From: Pseudo-nitzschia pungens
Lineage: Eukaryota; Bacillariophyta; Bacillariophyceae; Bacillariales; Bacillariaceae
Assembly (NCBI GenBank): GCA_037355855.1
Contig: CM074763.1
Coordinates: 1,240,001-1,304,000, forward strand
Length of the DNA stretch: 64,000 nucleotides
Direction: 5' to 3'
Of the stretch, positions 1-10,889 are shown piece by piece (positions within the stretch are counted from its first letter, which is position 1; every line of letters starts with the position of its first letter). Below the pieces are notes generated by a model that had not been told where the DNA came from, did no database searches, and saw only the letters and a list, made by a program, of their open reading frames with translations. The position numbers were made by a program, and so were the translations under genes.

Positions 1-1053
1 ATGAAACCAAACCTTCGAGTAAACACGGTAGATGTCCAAAGCTCGCCAGAATATTCCTCCACCGCCTCAAGATCCCAGATTGCGTCTTCACCTTCGTCAT
101 CATATAAATTCATGACAGGCTACCCTTGTTTTGAGGATCGGGAAGGTCGTAAATGTCATCACGAAGGGGAAACATCAAGATCTATTCATCGCACTTTTGC
201 CTTTGACGAATGGGATGATGAGGTGACAACAATGAACCAAGCAACTGAAGCACTTCTTAGGTCAAGTATTGGAACAAATAGAGCCAATAGAGATGAAGGT
301 AGAACAGACCACACTGAAGGTTCTCAAGACTTGCAACGGATCATCCGGCGCAGTTTTGCATTCGATGAATGGGATGACGAGTTGTCAGTTTCATTTGTTG
401 AAGAGAACAAGAACGAATGTTTTTTCCGACCAATCCCCAATCGGCAGACAGAAGAGGACGCAAGGAGTACGAAGTTCGATATTGATAATAAATTTACAAC
501 TGCAATAACCCCTTCTCCCATCCCAAACAAGATTGCTCGTGCAGAGTGTCCTCTCCCAGTGTACCCATTCCCGTTCGCTGAAAGAGGCAGCTCTCAACTT
601 CTAGATGTCGCTCAGACCCTCAGATACCCCTTCCCTCAGCTAAATTGGGACCGCGACCCAACTAGCACTCCCACCAGCTCCGGTCTTGATGATTACAACA
701 GTCTCGAGTTCATGTTTCAACAGCAACAGCACGATGAAGAAGAAGAACAGCATAGTCATTCCAAGTCGTTCTCACCGCTTTGTGAAAGTATTCCGCGACG
801 AGCTAGTGCATTCCACACCGTAACTCCCGCAACGGCAACCAGTGGGCGAACGAATGTTCATTCCCTGGATGACGTTTCGCACAGTTGTAACGTACACTCC
901 CTCGACCCCAATGGGATGATCTATGGGAGAGGTCCCACCGCCCTCTTTCATGCCGACGACAACGACCAAGTTGTTCAATCGCCGAGCAGGAGTTGTATGC
1001 CGGAGGAAATTCATGCGGTACCCGAGTTCATCATTTGTTACAAGACCGATTAA
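1..1053 (+). CDS. hypothetical protein with duplicated FAFDEWDDE motif
   Basis: Open frame of 350 codons that starts with ATG at the first base of the window, so the true start may lie upstream. It ends at TAA 1051-1053. I do not recognise the family. The protein is hydrophilic and rich in Ser, Pro, Asp, Glu and His, as expected for a disordered protein, with no signal peptide or membrane segment. Its clearest feature is an exact nine-residue duplication, FAFDEWDDE, at residues 66-74 and 119-127, each preceded by a basic Ser/Arg stretch (HRT, RRS). A second pair of short similar motifs, YPFPFAE and YPFPQLN, lies near residues 187-215. Repeated acidic-aromatic motifs in a disordered chain suggest linear binding sites, but that is inference. 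The coding-like frame is supported by its length and the conserved duplication only. Confidence 0.6.
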   Translation: MKPNLRVNTVDVQSSPEYSSTASRSQIASSPSSSYKFMTGYPCFEDREGRKCHHEGETSRSIHRTFAFDEWDDEVTTMNQATEALLRSSIGTNRANRDEGRTDHTEGSQDLQRIIRRSFAFDEWDDELSVSFVEENKNECFFRPIPNRQTEEDARSTKFDIDNKFTTAITPSPIPNKIARAECPLPVYPFPFAERGSSQLLDVAQTLRYPFPQLNWDRDPTSTPTSSGLDDYNSLEFMFQQQQHDEEEEQHSHSKSFSPLCESIPRRASAFHTVTPATATSGRTNVHSLDDVSHSCNVHSLDPNGMIYGRGPTALFHADDNDQVVQSPSRSCMPEEIHAVPEFIICYKTD

Positions 1054-1251
1054 ACTGTAATTGAGCAGAACACCTCAGCGAAGAAGATCTAATCATATCG
1101 CTACAGAAAGAAGTCGACCCGAAACCATAGGGTAGCATTAGGTATTAGTCATCCAAGAAAAAAAGATGCATTTGTCAGCAGTTAATACGAAATTCTTAAT
1201 AAACACCCATAACGTTCAATATATTTTACAAATCGTAGTCTACAACTTTCT

Positions 1252-3237
1252 TCAGCAGCAGTGAGTAGGCGGTAACGTGACGGCAAAATAATGCGAGCCT
1301 AACATGCCTTGCATGTGATATTTTCGTTCTTCTTCAAATATGTTGTTTCCTGTCTCGTTGCACTTGTCGTCTGTCATTTCTTCGTTGTTCTCGTCAATTC
1401 TATAATCGTAAGATGTTGTTGTAACAGTCGTGGAAGGAGGTGACGTTTGCTCTTCGGCATTCATTGCAAGGGCCAACCCAAGTGTCCACTCGACCTCGTC
1501 TCCGTCGATGAGAAATGTGAACGTAATATCTCTAGATGAAGGATGGAATCCAAACCCATGCTTCAACAAGGTAACCATGTAAACGGTTTCGAGGCATCGA
1601 TGTGGCAAGACCTCCTTTCGTGTGAATGAATGAACCCCCTCTTGAAGTTCCATGTCACCTTGCCAATTTCTTGAGCAAAGGCCGTCCAAAGCATTTTGCA
1701 ATTCATCAATACTTGGATTTGGCCATGCTTGGTCCAAAGCAAGATGAGCCATTTCATCCGGCTTGGAAAAAACTCTTAGACTATCCAAGGAAAAAAAGTA
1801 GAGCGACATGCCCAGAAACTTTCCACGAATGGGGGGATGTTCGACACCGCCGACAGCCCACTGTGAAACGTCCGAATCCCAGTCGTGTAATATTTCAGGG
1901 TGCGGGATCAGCCGTTTCATCTGACGAATGCATTCTGCAGTATTTCCCGTCCCCAACAGCGTGTGGCCCTTGTGTTCCACTTCGAACCCCTTATTAGCGC
2001 AGGGATTCTCTACCAGGTTAGCGTCACATGTCTCTTCTGGTTCCGGTGGATCGTACTCTGCTACGAGAGTATCCCAGAACCGCTTTCGAATTTGATCGAC
2101 CCCGTACGACAAATAGGAAGTAGAAAAGAAATGTTCATCGCTTAGCCTGCAGGTGTTTTCACTTCTGCTGTCGTCCATGTTTGGCTGTGGTTGTTGCTTG
2201 ATCGGACAAACATTGGACGAACTCGACAATCCCATCCCGTCATCGTCCTCTTCTTCCTCACCGTGGTTGGCAATGTATACGATTTGTGTCGAGCTTCCTC
2301 CCATGTCTAACGCACCAACGGGGTGGTCGGGGAGTTTTCCCATTCCATGATTACCATTGTTTTGTGCGGAAACAACTCTAAGTTCGGTGTCAATGATCCC
2401 TCGCAAAAAATTTGCCGCTAATGCGCCGTAATATGCTTCCATTTCCCCACTCAGTGTTGCTATGTCCTTACGTTGCATCCCTCGAAAGACGAATGATTCG
2501 TCTCCCATGAGTCCCTCAAAAACAGCATCGTACACAGCTTCTTGCTCTGATTCCTCCAACAACCTCATCCCCGCCGTCGCCTGATAATAGACACCCGTTG
2601 TCTTGTAATATTGAGGTGGAATAATGTTTGCCGCATAATCGAACAAAGGAAGCAAATGAGCAGCAACCTTTGAAGGATCGAGAGGATTATTATCGTTTTG
2701 CTCCGATGGCAATCGACCAAAGGCCGATAGCGGAATATCCGCTCGTATCGATCCACGACGAACACATTGTACCTCGTTCTCGATGTTTGACACGTCGGGC
2801 CAAACCATCGGACCATTTCCATTGCTGCTGTCAGTAACTCCATCGTTTTCGTCGAAGACATTCACTTCGACAAATTCAAAAATGTGGAGACGTGAACCCG
2901 TTGAACCACCATCAAAAATCTGCACGACACAAAACATGTTCAAACGAATTAAATGACGAAAAGAAACACAAACGCATGCATTAGAAACTTGCGATCACGG
3001 TGCAAAATCTTTCGACAACAGGACCGATGTAGAATGTTTTCTGTCATTCGAAGATCTTGTTCAATGCACAGTGCCGGAAGCACTACTTACAATTTTAAAT
3101 GGAGATTTGATGCTGGTCTTGCTTGCAACTCGGTAAGCCGAAGACGCCTCAGCGATGAACGAAGCGAACGACCAAGGAGAAAGAATCACCAGTAGATGAA
3201 GCAACGCCGTGTTTGTTTTCATGGTTGAGCTTGCCAT
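1252..3237 (-). CDS. GDA1/CD39-family nucleoside phosphatase (apyrase/NTPDase)
   Basis: Predicted enzyme hydrolysing nucleoside tri- and/or diphosphates in the secretory pathway or at the cell surface. Two exons: 3237-3091 and 2919-1252, with an intron of 171 nt (GTAAGT donor, GTGCAG acceptor, phase 0), giving 604 residues. Exon 1 encodes a hydrophobic N-terminus (residues 10-30, LLHLLVILSPWSFASF) that looks like a signal peptide or anchor. Exon 2 opens directly with apyrase conserved region 1 (IFDGGSTGSRLHIFEF). It continues with ACR2 (TAGMRLL), ACR3 (LSGEMEAYYGALAANF), ACR4 (ALDMGGSSTQIVY) and an ACR5-like WAVGGV..GMSLYFFSLD stretch, so all five diagnostic regions are present in order. Upstream ATG codons in the intron side are not needed. 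It is divergent from the P2 gene. Substrate preference (ATP versus GDP/UDP) cannot be read from the sequence. Confidence 0.9.
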
Positions 3238-4041
3238 TGTTGATCCTCACTGATTCTTAAGAGTGATGTGCGTCCTGCAAAGTTCTATAGGTTCGATAGC
3301 GGTGCACGTTTTGGACCTGCTGCGCAAGGATGGTCACGTTCGAATGCTTTCTGTGGTGAATTCGAACGAGGCTCGGTATCGTTTATCGTATCGGTAACCT
3401 TACTTTGTTTAGAGCGGTTGATGGCCGATTTCACTTTCGAAAAAGAGACAGAGTCAGCACGGATCGATCTCAATAGGTTATTCTCATAAACGTTTACATC
3501 AACCAACACATCAACACATCAACACAGAATGCATTCCTATTGTTAGTTCGGAGCACGAGTTGATTGACCTGAATTGAATGGCAAGGAGCGCAACGGTCTT
3601 GACGATAAGTTTGGAAGTTGCATCGAACTGTCGAAAAGTCTGCCCTGTCACAGAGTACTTAGAAGAATTCAGAGGACTTGCTTTGGGGAACGCTTTCTGA
3701 TTGGGTTCAATTTGTTTTGAGCAACAACGTGGCACTTTGCGAAAAAAAGAGTGGTTGCTCGCAATAATTTTTTTTTGTCTTACACGATTGCACGTGATTT
3801 CTGTTGTGACTACTGCGACTAAAACAAACAACGGGACTGTGGTCATCGGTCACGAATACCTGTTATCGCCTTACTTCGTGAATACTACGAGGGAAATTAT
3901 TGTGAGGGGAAAACAGCCTAATCTGCCACCAAAAAACTAAACAAGGCTGCGACGTTGATCCTCCGGAAGGGCATCGATATACCTAATCACGCTACTCCAG
4001 CAAGAGCAAAAGACAGAAGATACACAGATTAGACAGAAAAG
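3238..4041. other. intergenic region between divergent apyrase and P2 genes
   Basis: About 800 bp shared by two divergently transcribed genes, so it should hold both promoters. I see no conserved coding frame, RNA gene or clear repeat. Short direct repeats of the type ACACATCAAC occur near 3500-3530. Confidence 0.5.
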
Positions 4042-4637
4042 ATGAGTGAAGCTGCTGCGTTAATGCTATGTGCGCTCGGAGGCAAGTCCGGATCTGCCGA
4101 TGAGATCAAGGCCGTTCTGGAAGCTGCCGGAGCCGACGTCAACGAGGACAAGGTCGCTGCCATCGCCGCTGACATGGAAGGAAAGGATATTAATGAATTG
4201 CTTGCCGCAGGAATGGAAAAGCTGAAGGATGTGCCCATGGGTGGCGGCGGCGGAGGGTGAGTTTGGAAGATTGATATCTATTTACAGAGATAATGTGCAT
4301 TGCGTTTGATATTATTTTTTTCTTGAGAACCTGTTTGCGTGCGGTGTCGGTACTGGCTTTGAAGCCTGCTGCAATCATCTTGGTACAGAGCAATTTTTTC
4401 GGGGTTCATACCAAAAAGTTATACGATTCGCAAGCGCCGCAAGCGTATTCTCACTGGGCAACCCCATCATTTTTCTTTACCTCCAATTTCGTTTGCAGCG
4501 GCGGCGGCGGTGGTGCCGCCGGTGGAGGTGCGGATGCTGCTGAGGAAGTAGTAGAAGAGGAGGAAGAAGAAGAAGCCGAAGCACCTTCGGGAGGCGGTGG
4601 TCTCTTCGGAGATGACGGTGGTGACGGTGATTATTAA
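4042..4637 (+). CDS. RPP2: 60S acidic ribosomal protein P2
   Basis: Stalk protein of the large ribosomal subunit, which forms P1/P2 dimers on P0 and recruits translation GTPases. Two exons, 4042-4256 and 4499-4637, with an intron of 242 nt (GTGAGT donor, TTTGCAG acceptor) that falls inside the run of glycine codons in the hinge. The 117-residue product fits the family length. The N-terminal helical domain (ALMLCALGGKSGSADEIKAV...DINELLAAGMEKLKDVP) matches P2 rather than P1. It is followed by a Gly/Ala hinge and an acidic Glu-rich segment. The C-terminus reads APSGGGGLFGDDGGDGDY instead of the SDDDMGFGLFD-type tail of animals, fungi and plants; a Gly-rich ..FGG..DY tail is what I recall for stramenopiles. 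High, constitutive expression would be expected. Confidence 0.95.
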
Positions 4638-4922
4638 GGAAAAGAAAAGCGTCAATAATAATCAATTATTTATAGAGGGACATGAACTTACAAAGGCGTT
4701 AGAAAGAACAGCTACGAGATTTTTTCACTTTTGTACACGGGTTCCGTATCGCACTCTGTAGAAGCGTTTTCAGAGGGTTCTGCTTCTCACCACGTCCTGC
4801 CAATGAAGGTCGTGGAACCCACCCAACCAAGAGCACAAATGGATAGAAATAAAAGAACGCTCTAAGGAATTAATTTGATCTTTACTTTTACCCGTTGCCA
4901 GGTAGAAAAAGATTACTCCGAC

Positions 4923-6005
4923 CTACGACTTTACAGCCTTGATGACAAAGAGTGGATCGCAATTGTTGACTTTCTGTACTGCCGACGCTGAATTCATCCA
5001 CGCCAAACCCAATGCAGGATTTGAGATGAGTTCTCCCATCGATGGCTTGGCTGGTATTTCTCGCGGTTCTTCCTTCAAGTCAAAAGCATCAATCGACTTC
5101 CATTGGAATAATTGTTCGTTTTTGCCGTCGTTGTCATTGTCCCCACCATCCATGTTCGCGTCTTGATCAAATTGCGCATAGTGTAAGTATGATGCCACGA
5201 TCGTGATTCTATCAATAAAATCGGCCTGCAGCCACATCGCAATTGCTTTCGTTGGAAAGCACCTATCACCGAAACTGACCAATGCCGATCCCTTTGGTTT
5301 CAAGACGCGTTGTATTTCTTGCATTACTTCCAGAGGCTTGACTAAATAATCGATGGAAACTGTCATCGTCACGAAGTCAAATGATTCGTCGTCGAATGAT
5401 ACCAATTTCGGGTTGGCATTGAGGTCTTGAACAATGGACTCTGATAACTGCGGATTCGCTTCGAGCTCTTCTTGGTTCATTCCTAATCCCACCACTTTTC
5501 CATATCGAAAGTTTGAATTTGAATCGACAACAGGGAGATGGCTGATCCAGCTCGAGCACAAATCGAGAATGTCTATCGTCATTGTCGCATCTTCCCCTTT
5601 GCAATTTTCTCCTCTTGCTACATTCTCAAATGTTTTTTTGTAGAAATCAGTTAGGGATTCGATTGCAAAATCGTCAATATGCTTCACCAAGCGTGGGCTA
5701 TCGTAGAATTTGGAGTCGTCGCTGTTGTCGAGACGGTTCAAATCGGCGGCCGTATATGGCCAAGCAGTTCGACCCGAAAAATCAGTTGAATCGAAGGAAC
5801 AAATAAATTTTCCGGCGTCGCCAGTTTTCGCTGGTATCTCTGCTTTGTCATTCAATGCGCTCGAAAGAAAGGTATTGATTTCAGAATTGCAAATTTGGAC
5901 ACTGTTTTGCGTCGTTGTGATGAAAGCGAACGATTTTTTATCAGAAAGAACAAGAGTCGCAACGAAGAGAAAAAGCGTTCGTACCGACATCTTCAATTGA
6001 CCCAT
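4923..6005 (-). CDS. SAM-methyltransferase-fold protein, possibly organelle-targeted
   Basis: Single-exon gene of 360 codons. The N-terminus (MSVRTLFLFVATLVLSDKKSFAF) is a hydrophobic signal-like segment followed by a Phe-containing cleavage region loosely resembling the diatom ASAFAP plastid signal, so plastid import is possible but not certain. A second ATG five codons downstream of the first would start exactly at this segment. The middle resembles a family of class I methyltransferase-like proteins found in algae and plants. The motif I region reads LDLCSSWISHLP rather than the glycine-rich loop. It is followed by VVGLGMNQEEL, then SFDDESFDFVTMTVSIDYL (motif post-II) and EIQRVLKPKGSALVSFGDRCF (motif III). 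Loss of the Gly-x-Gly loop makes genuine SAM binding doubtful. The biological role is unknown to me. Confidence 0.8.
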   Translation of the reverse strand: MGQLKMSVRTLFLFVATLVLSDKKSFAFITTTQNSVQICNSEINTFLSSALNDKAEIPAKTGDAGKFICSFDSTDFSGRTAWPYTAADLNRLDNSDDSKFYDSPRLVKHIDDFAIESLTDFYKKTFENVARGENCKGEDATMTIDILDLCSSWISHLPVVDSNSNFRYGKVVGLGMNQEELEANPQLSESIVQDLNANPKLVSFDDESFDFVTMTVSIDYLVKPLEVMQEIQRVLKPKGSALVSFGDRCFPTKAIAMWLQADFIDRITIVASYLHYAQFDQDANMDGGDNDNDGKNEQLFQWKSIDAFDLKEEPREIPAKPSMGELISNPALGLAWMNSASAVQKVNNCDPLFVIKAVKS

Positions 6006-7030
6006 TCCTTCTTCCTATCCTTCGAGCCATGATATTCAAGCGATAGCCAGTTCCATTTTATTGTAGTCGTAAACATTACATTCTCGTAGAATTAGACAAC
6101 GAATAGTAAGTCTTACGTAGCAGTAAACTTACCGGTACAATACGAAGTTCGAAGTAACCTTACGAAGTAAAGTTACGAAGTAAGGTTACTTTACTTCGTA
6201 GTTTAAAGGCCCTGGAGAGTTACTGTCACGTAACCTTACCGGTAGTTTCAAATCGTAAGTCTTACGAAGTAAGGCCTTACGAAGTACGAGTAAAATCATA
6301 CGGTACCTGGTTCTCGTTCTTTCGTATTTTTTGAGAGTCATTCCCGAAAACATATTACGAAGTACTACGTACTACGTACATACGATGTATTTATAACGGT
6401 CGTGTCACACATATAAAATACTTTTCAGGAGAGGTATTAGTCTCATTTTTTTGTTGTTTTTTATTTTCAAAACAGTATCCCAAAAGTATTGTGAGACGAA
6501 CGTACGTAAGGCCTAACTCGTCAGAGTTTTATTGTACTTCGATTTTTTTTTTTTTTTTTCGAACAAGTATTCAAAAAAATAATGCAAGTTGACCGTAGAA
6601 AAATACTGGTCATTATGACCTCTGGTATCATAGAAGTATGTTTTCATCAAAATGACTGGTTGGATATGTTAGCACGAGTAAGTAAGGTTACGTGCGCAAT
6701 ATTTAGACCTGAAGCGTAATTACATTGTACTCGGATGAACAAGTCTGGACAGAAGCAACGTAATATCAAAAAATATACGTACACGAAGAAAGTAAATCTT
6801 TCAAAAAGCGATTTGTGACGCATGACCAAACTTTAGCGATCTGAATACCGAAATTTTCGTTCGTCACATTTTTTCATACACTTGTTCTCTTTCCATGGGC
6901 AACCATCGTAATCGAAGCGGACTTTACCTGACCATTGACGTTTCTTTCCCTTGTCTCCTTACATTGATGACATCCCTGTACTCACTTCAAATTAAAACTG
7001 TCTAAGATAACGTACCTCAGTATAACTACC
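6006..7030. other. intergenic region with dense GTAAGGTTAC / TACGAAGTA motifs
   Basis: AT-rich and without a credible gene. Between 6110 and 6380 it is packed with short related words (TTACGAAGTAA, CTTACGTA, TACCGGTA) and holds four exact copies of the 10-mer GTAAGGTTAC or its complement, at 6154, 6180, 6230 and 6682. Confidence 0.6.
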
Positions 7031-8219
7031 ATGAATTTGGAGGTTGACTTCCACGAGAACATCACAGATCTCTACAAGGCCATCACAGAATCTGACTGGG
7101 ATGAAGCTATTCGAGCGGTGAAAAAGAATCCCGATGAAGCAAAAACTTGGGTTGTTCGCAAACATGAAGATGATCCAACAAAAAATATGTGGCGATTTCT
7201 TCCGATTCACAGTGCTTGTGCACGCCAGCCTCCAGCTAGTGTGATCAAAGCTCTGTTGGCTGCATACCCCTCAGGTGCTAGATCCGTAGACGACCAAGGC
7301 ATGTATGCTCTACACTACGCCGCTGGAAACCAAGCTAGTAGGGAAGTCATCCGCGCCCTGCTAATGGCCTTTCCAGATGCTGCGAAACTCACAGATCCTC
7401 GCGGGATGTTACCCATTCACTACATAGCCTGCTGGGGGCCTAGTTCAATATCAGTTGTCGACATGATCTTGGTTGCTAATAGAAATATAAGTGATTGCAA
7501 GGATGAAGACGGTAACACTCCGTCAGACTTGGCGAAAGATGGAGACTATCCAGAGAGCAATGCAGTTGTTGCAGCATTGAAGCGTTGGTCCACCACTACT
7601 AACGGAGAAGGTCAAAGATCAACGTCCTCTGAGCAAGTAATCACACCTTCTTACAAAGTTATCGGTAGTAACTTCAGGTCGCTTTCTATCAATGACGAGA
7701 AAAAGACAGAAGATTCTGTCGATGATACAAGCACGTGTTTGAGTCCTGCAACAGCCGGAAAGATTCGCGACATGGATGATCATATAAGCGTGATGGAGAT
7801 TGAAAAGAAGGAAGACAAACTTGAAATCTCTATGCTTCAGTACGAATTGAAGCAGCGTAACGTTATGATTGAGAACTTGAAAGAGACTTTGAAGCAAATG
7901 AGCGAAGAGTGCAATGGACTTCGCAAGACGCTAGCAGATGTGACTGAGCAACACGAAGGTCTTGCGTCTATGAACTCGAGTCTCCTCACGATGGTAGAAC
8001 ACCAAGAGATCGTCTTGAAGGCTACGAGGACACGCGAAGAAAAATTGGGAACAAGTTGCTCAATTGCGAAGGGCAAAACTGCAGGAGCTTGTACAAATGG
8101 AAGAAGAGGACACCTTTCGAGATGTCGAGCTCAAAAATACCCTGGCGCGGCAGGCTCATCAAATGAGTGCCATAAAGGCGAACATTTCAACAACACTCGA
8201 AGCCAGAGAAAACGAGTAA
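7031..8219 (+). CDS. ankyrin-repeat / coiled-coil protein with +1 frame break
   Basis: ATG at 7031. Residues 1-50 form a conserved lead-in (LYKAITESDWDEAIRAV..NPDEAKTWV). Residues 55-165 hold three to four ankyrin repeats (LPIHSACARQPP, YALHYAAGNQAS, LPIHYIACWGPS, NTPSDLA). Residues 240 onward are strongly helical and coiled-coil-like (EISMLQYELKQRNVMIENL). Read straight through, the frame turns into non-coiled-coil sequence after the A5 run at 8040-8044 and ends at 8224. Skipping one base there restores a coiled coil (ENWEQVAQLRRAKLQELVQM) that ends in TAA 8217-8219, about 395 residues in all. This indicates a one-base insertion in the assembly or a real frame break. The same lead-in begins the partial gene at 63816, so the two are paralogues. 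Likely a protein-protein interaction scaffold; no specific function is known to me. Confidence 0.8.
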
Positions 8220-8562
8220 GATAGCGCTAGAATTATTCTAACCAAGTAAGGGCTAATCCAACCGATTGGTCGTTCAAGATAAGCAATCATGATCCGTTGC
8301 ATGTTATTTATCATTCGTCATCTGTAACGTAAATAATTTGTGGAGAAAACTATTAAAATAGAAAATTGTTGTATTAATACTTCATGTACTAATATTATCT
8401 CAATGCAAATATTAAAATGAATTAATATGATATATTGTAATAATACTAATAATGATAAGTACAGCATTTGTTGTAGTTTGTTTTTCTTTATGTTCCTTCT
8501 TTGCCTCTTGTTGTATTCATTAGAATGAACAAAACACCCAAAAATTTCAACCACCCTAGAAA

Positions 8563-8670
8563 GTTGCCAAAAGCTAGTAGGAGGATGTTGTGAATGGTTA
8601 CAAAGTAGAATGGATTTGTTGCCAGAAGCTAGGAGGATGTTGTGAATTGTTACGAAGTAGAGTGGAGTTT
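8563..8670. repeat. imperfect tandem duplication, ~52-55 bp unit
   Basis: 8563-8617 and 8618-8670 share the core GTTGCCA(A/G)AAGCTAG...GAGGATGTTGTGAAT with a few substitutions and a three-base gap. Noncoding. Confidence 0.8.
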
Positions 8671-9189
8671 TCGACTTTTTTTTTGCTTTGGTTCGAATGC
8701 ATTTTTGGACTTGACATGCCACTCTTGGTTGGATAGTAACATTACACTACTGTATGGGAAAGGTACGTTTGGGGTTCCTTATTCGGCTTCAGTAATTACT
8801 GCGTAGCACAGCAGTAAGGTAATTTGTTGAGAGAATTTGAAGGAGGAGTGAGTCGGCAACGTTGATTTAAAAGTGCTAACGTACCAGACGTAAGGTTAAG
8901 GTTACGGCTTAGTCATCGATAGAAGCAAAGTAAGCCTTACGTAAGACACTCCATTCAAAGCCCTCAAAATTTTAAAAAAAACAAAGCGATCGTTCCTTTT
9001 TATTTCTACTTTAGTTTCGTATGATTGGATTCAGTTCCAGGCAATTAAGTCTCCTCTTTTCTTAATTAAAATGATCTCATACCATTGAAAAAGGGGACTC
9101 CGGAAACAACACGCCAGCTGAAACAGAAAAAAAGGAGTATCAGCAGCTCATGCTGCAGCAGCTCATGCTGCTGGCGCATACTAGTGCAT

Positions 9190-9231
9190 AATTCCTTTCA
9201 GGTGCCCCCGGGTTCTATGTCCCATACCACT
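9190..9231 (+). repeat. half-copy of the palindromic repeat found at 50168-50234
   Basis: About 42 bp (AATTCCTTTCAGGTGCCCCC, then GGGTTCTATGTCCCATACCAC) closely match the arm and loop of the inverted-repeat element at 50168-50234. The second arm is missing here, so this looks like a decayed or partial copy. Confidence 0.65.
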
Positions 9232-9977
9232 GATGTCATATAAACTGATTTTAACTTGATGAAACTTGACAAGAAAATGGTCTCCGGAAACCTTTTTTAC
9301 TGGAAGAGGGTCTTAGTTTCATAACAATATTTTTATTACCATGTCGTTGAACTGGCATACAGTACGTACAAAAATCCTTTCACATTCATCTTCATCTCTT
9401 GGCGAATGGTACCGGTACATGTTCTTGCGGGACGTCTATTATTATGTTTAGCCTTCATTCCGTGTCTCTTGTTTCCTGCTGGTGGCAAAAAAAACTAATA
9501 ATACTAGTAATGCGAAGTAAGGTTTATATCGTAACCTTACTTACAATAACCTTATGATCTTCCGAGGACGATAGTAGTCTAATGGGCCCTGCCGGCGTAT
9601 CAACAACGCTGTGCTTTGTTCTGGACGAACCGTACGTATTCTATGCCAGGTCTACCGTAACTCTGTTCGACCCTTACTTTCAATAACAACAAATTACTGA
9701 ATACTACTTCGTACTAGTTTTGAAGTAATCTTAGTGATGTACGAAGTACTTTTTCGGTCTGGATGTGGCAAAGTTTGCTAAACCCAAAAAATACAAAATA
9801 AGGTACTTATATTTTGAGTATCGTACATTAAGTATTTTTTTTTCAGTGAATTACTTTTCACTTAATTCACTGTTGTCATACTAACTTACCATATATGCGG
9901 CATCATTATACATTTATTTTTTATTTCGCACAGCATCTGCTCTGAAGTAGAAAAATAGCAACAATTCTTCTAGGAAC

Positions 9978-10255
9978 GTATCCTATGGGATACCCCGGCG
10001 CCGTCTCGGGTGTACGTCAACTTCGGAGTGCACGTACTCTGTGCTCACATTTGTCTATACTAGGTCATACGCGGTATACACTATGTCTACTCTGTAGTGA
10101 TGGCGGATTGACGAAGCTTTAGGCGAATGTGTGGTATAGCGTGCGCGCGCGTGTGCGCGGTAGCTATCTAGTCACTAACCCGAACCCTAATCGGGGTGGG
10201 ACCCCTATGTAGTAGGGGTATGTAGGGTTAGTACAGTGCACAGAGAGTCCTTGCC
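9978..10255 (-). repeat. split direct repeat B2 (outer copy)
   Basis: Matches 10612-10889 at a constant offset of 634, identical from 9989 to 10255 and differing only at 9987-9988 (GG versus CT). It forms the 3' end of the element in its coding orientation. It contains an alternating CG/TG stretch (10141-10160) and the hairpin ACCCCTA-TGTAG-TAGGGGT at 10201-10219. Confidence 0.9.
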
Positions 10256-10273
10256 GGGTGGGCGGGCGGGAGT

Positions 10274-10611
10274 TTTGTTGATCCGCTCCCACAGGGAACA
10301 GCACTCCTCATTGTCGTCGGCTTGGTGTTGGCCAAGGGACAATGAGGTGAGCAGATGGGGAAGGCATCGTCCCGCACCTCCGTGCCCGGTAGCGGCTGCG
10401 TACCTTGTGCGGGCACCGCGTTGTGCCCGTCTACGGTACGCGCGCTGTCGGCCCTCTCGTGACACTTACCTACCTACCATTGGGACCTTCCTCACATACG
10501 TCGTAGTGCTCGTCACGGCGCGCGCGGCAAGTTCACAGGTGGTGCGCGTGGTGGTGCGGGCGTGTCCCCACCCGCATCCTGCAGTTGCGGTGACCTGTGT
10601 CTTGCCCAACA
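10274..10611 (-). repeat. split direct repeat A2 (inner copy)
   Basis: 338 bp that reappear at 19821-20158 at an offset of 9547. It is separated from the outer B2 copy by an 18-bp GC-rich spacer and abuts the inner B1 copy at 10611/10612. Confidence 0.9.
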
Positions 10612-10889
10612 GTATCCTATCTGATACCCCGGCGCCGTCTCGGGTGTACGTCAACTTCGGAGTGCACGTACTCTGTGCTCACATTTGTCTATACTAGGTC
10701 ATACGCGGTATACACTATGTCTACTCTGTAGTGATGGCGGATTGACGAAGCTTTAGGCGAATGTGTGGTATAGCGTGCGCGCGCGTGTGCGCGGTAGCTA
10801 TCTAGTCACTAACCCGAACCCTAATCGGGGTGGGACCCCTATGTAGTAGGGGTATGTAGGGTTAGTACAGTGCACAGAGAGTCCTTGCC
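10612..10889 (-). repeat. split direct repeat B1 (inner copy)
   Basis: Inner copy of 9978-10255, carrying the same hairpin at 10835-10853. It follows ORF4 in element orientation. The A2/B1 junction should mimic the junction of the circular intermediate. Confidence 0.9.

Larger units (their letters stand above)
8225..9977. other. AT-rich intergenic region with short repeats
   Basis: No credible gene. It contains an imperfect tandem pair of about 52-55 bp (8563-8670), a tandem pair of CAGCAGCTCATGCTG (9141-9170), half of a palindromic element also seen at 50168 (9190-9231), and one GTAACCTTAC at 9531. The DIRS-type element begins at its right end. Confidence 0.6.

Noticed and set aside
9978..10889. 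Terminal repeats considered as LTRs of a Ty3 or Copia element
   Set aside because: The repeats are split (A and B in different order at the two ends), no TG..CA ends or target-site duplication are seen, and the element encodes a tyrosine recombinase without integrase or protease.
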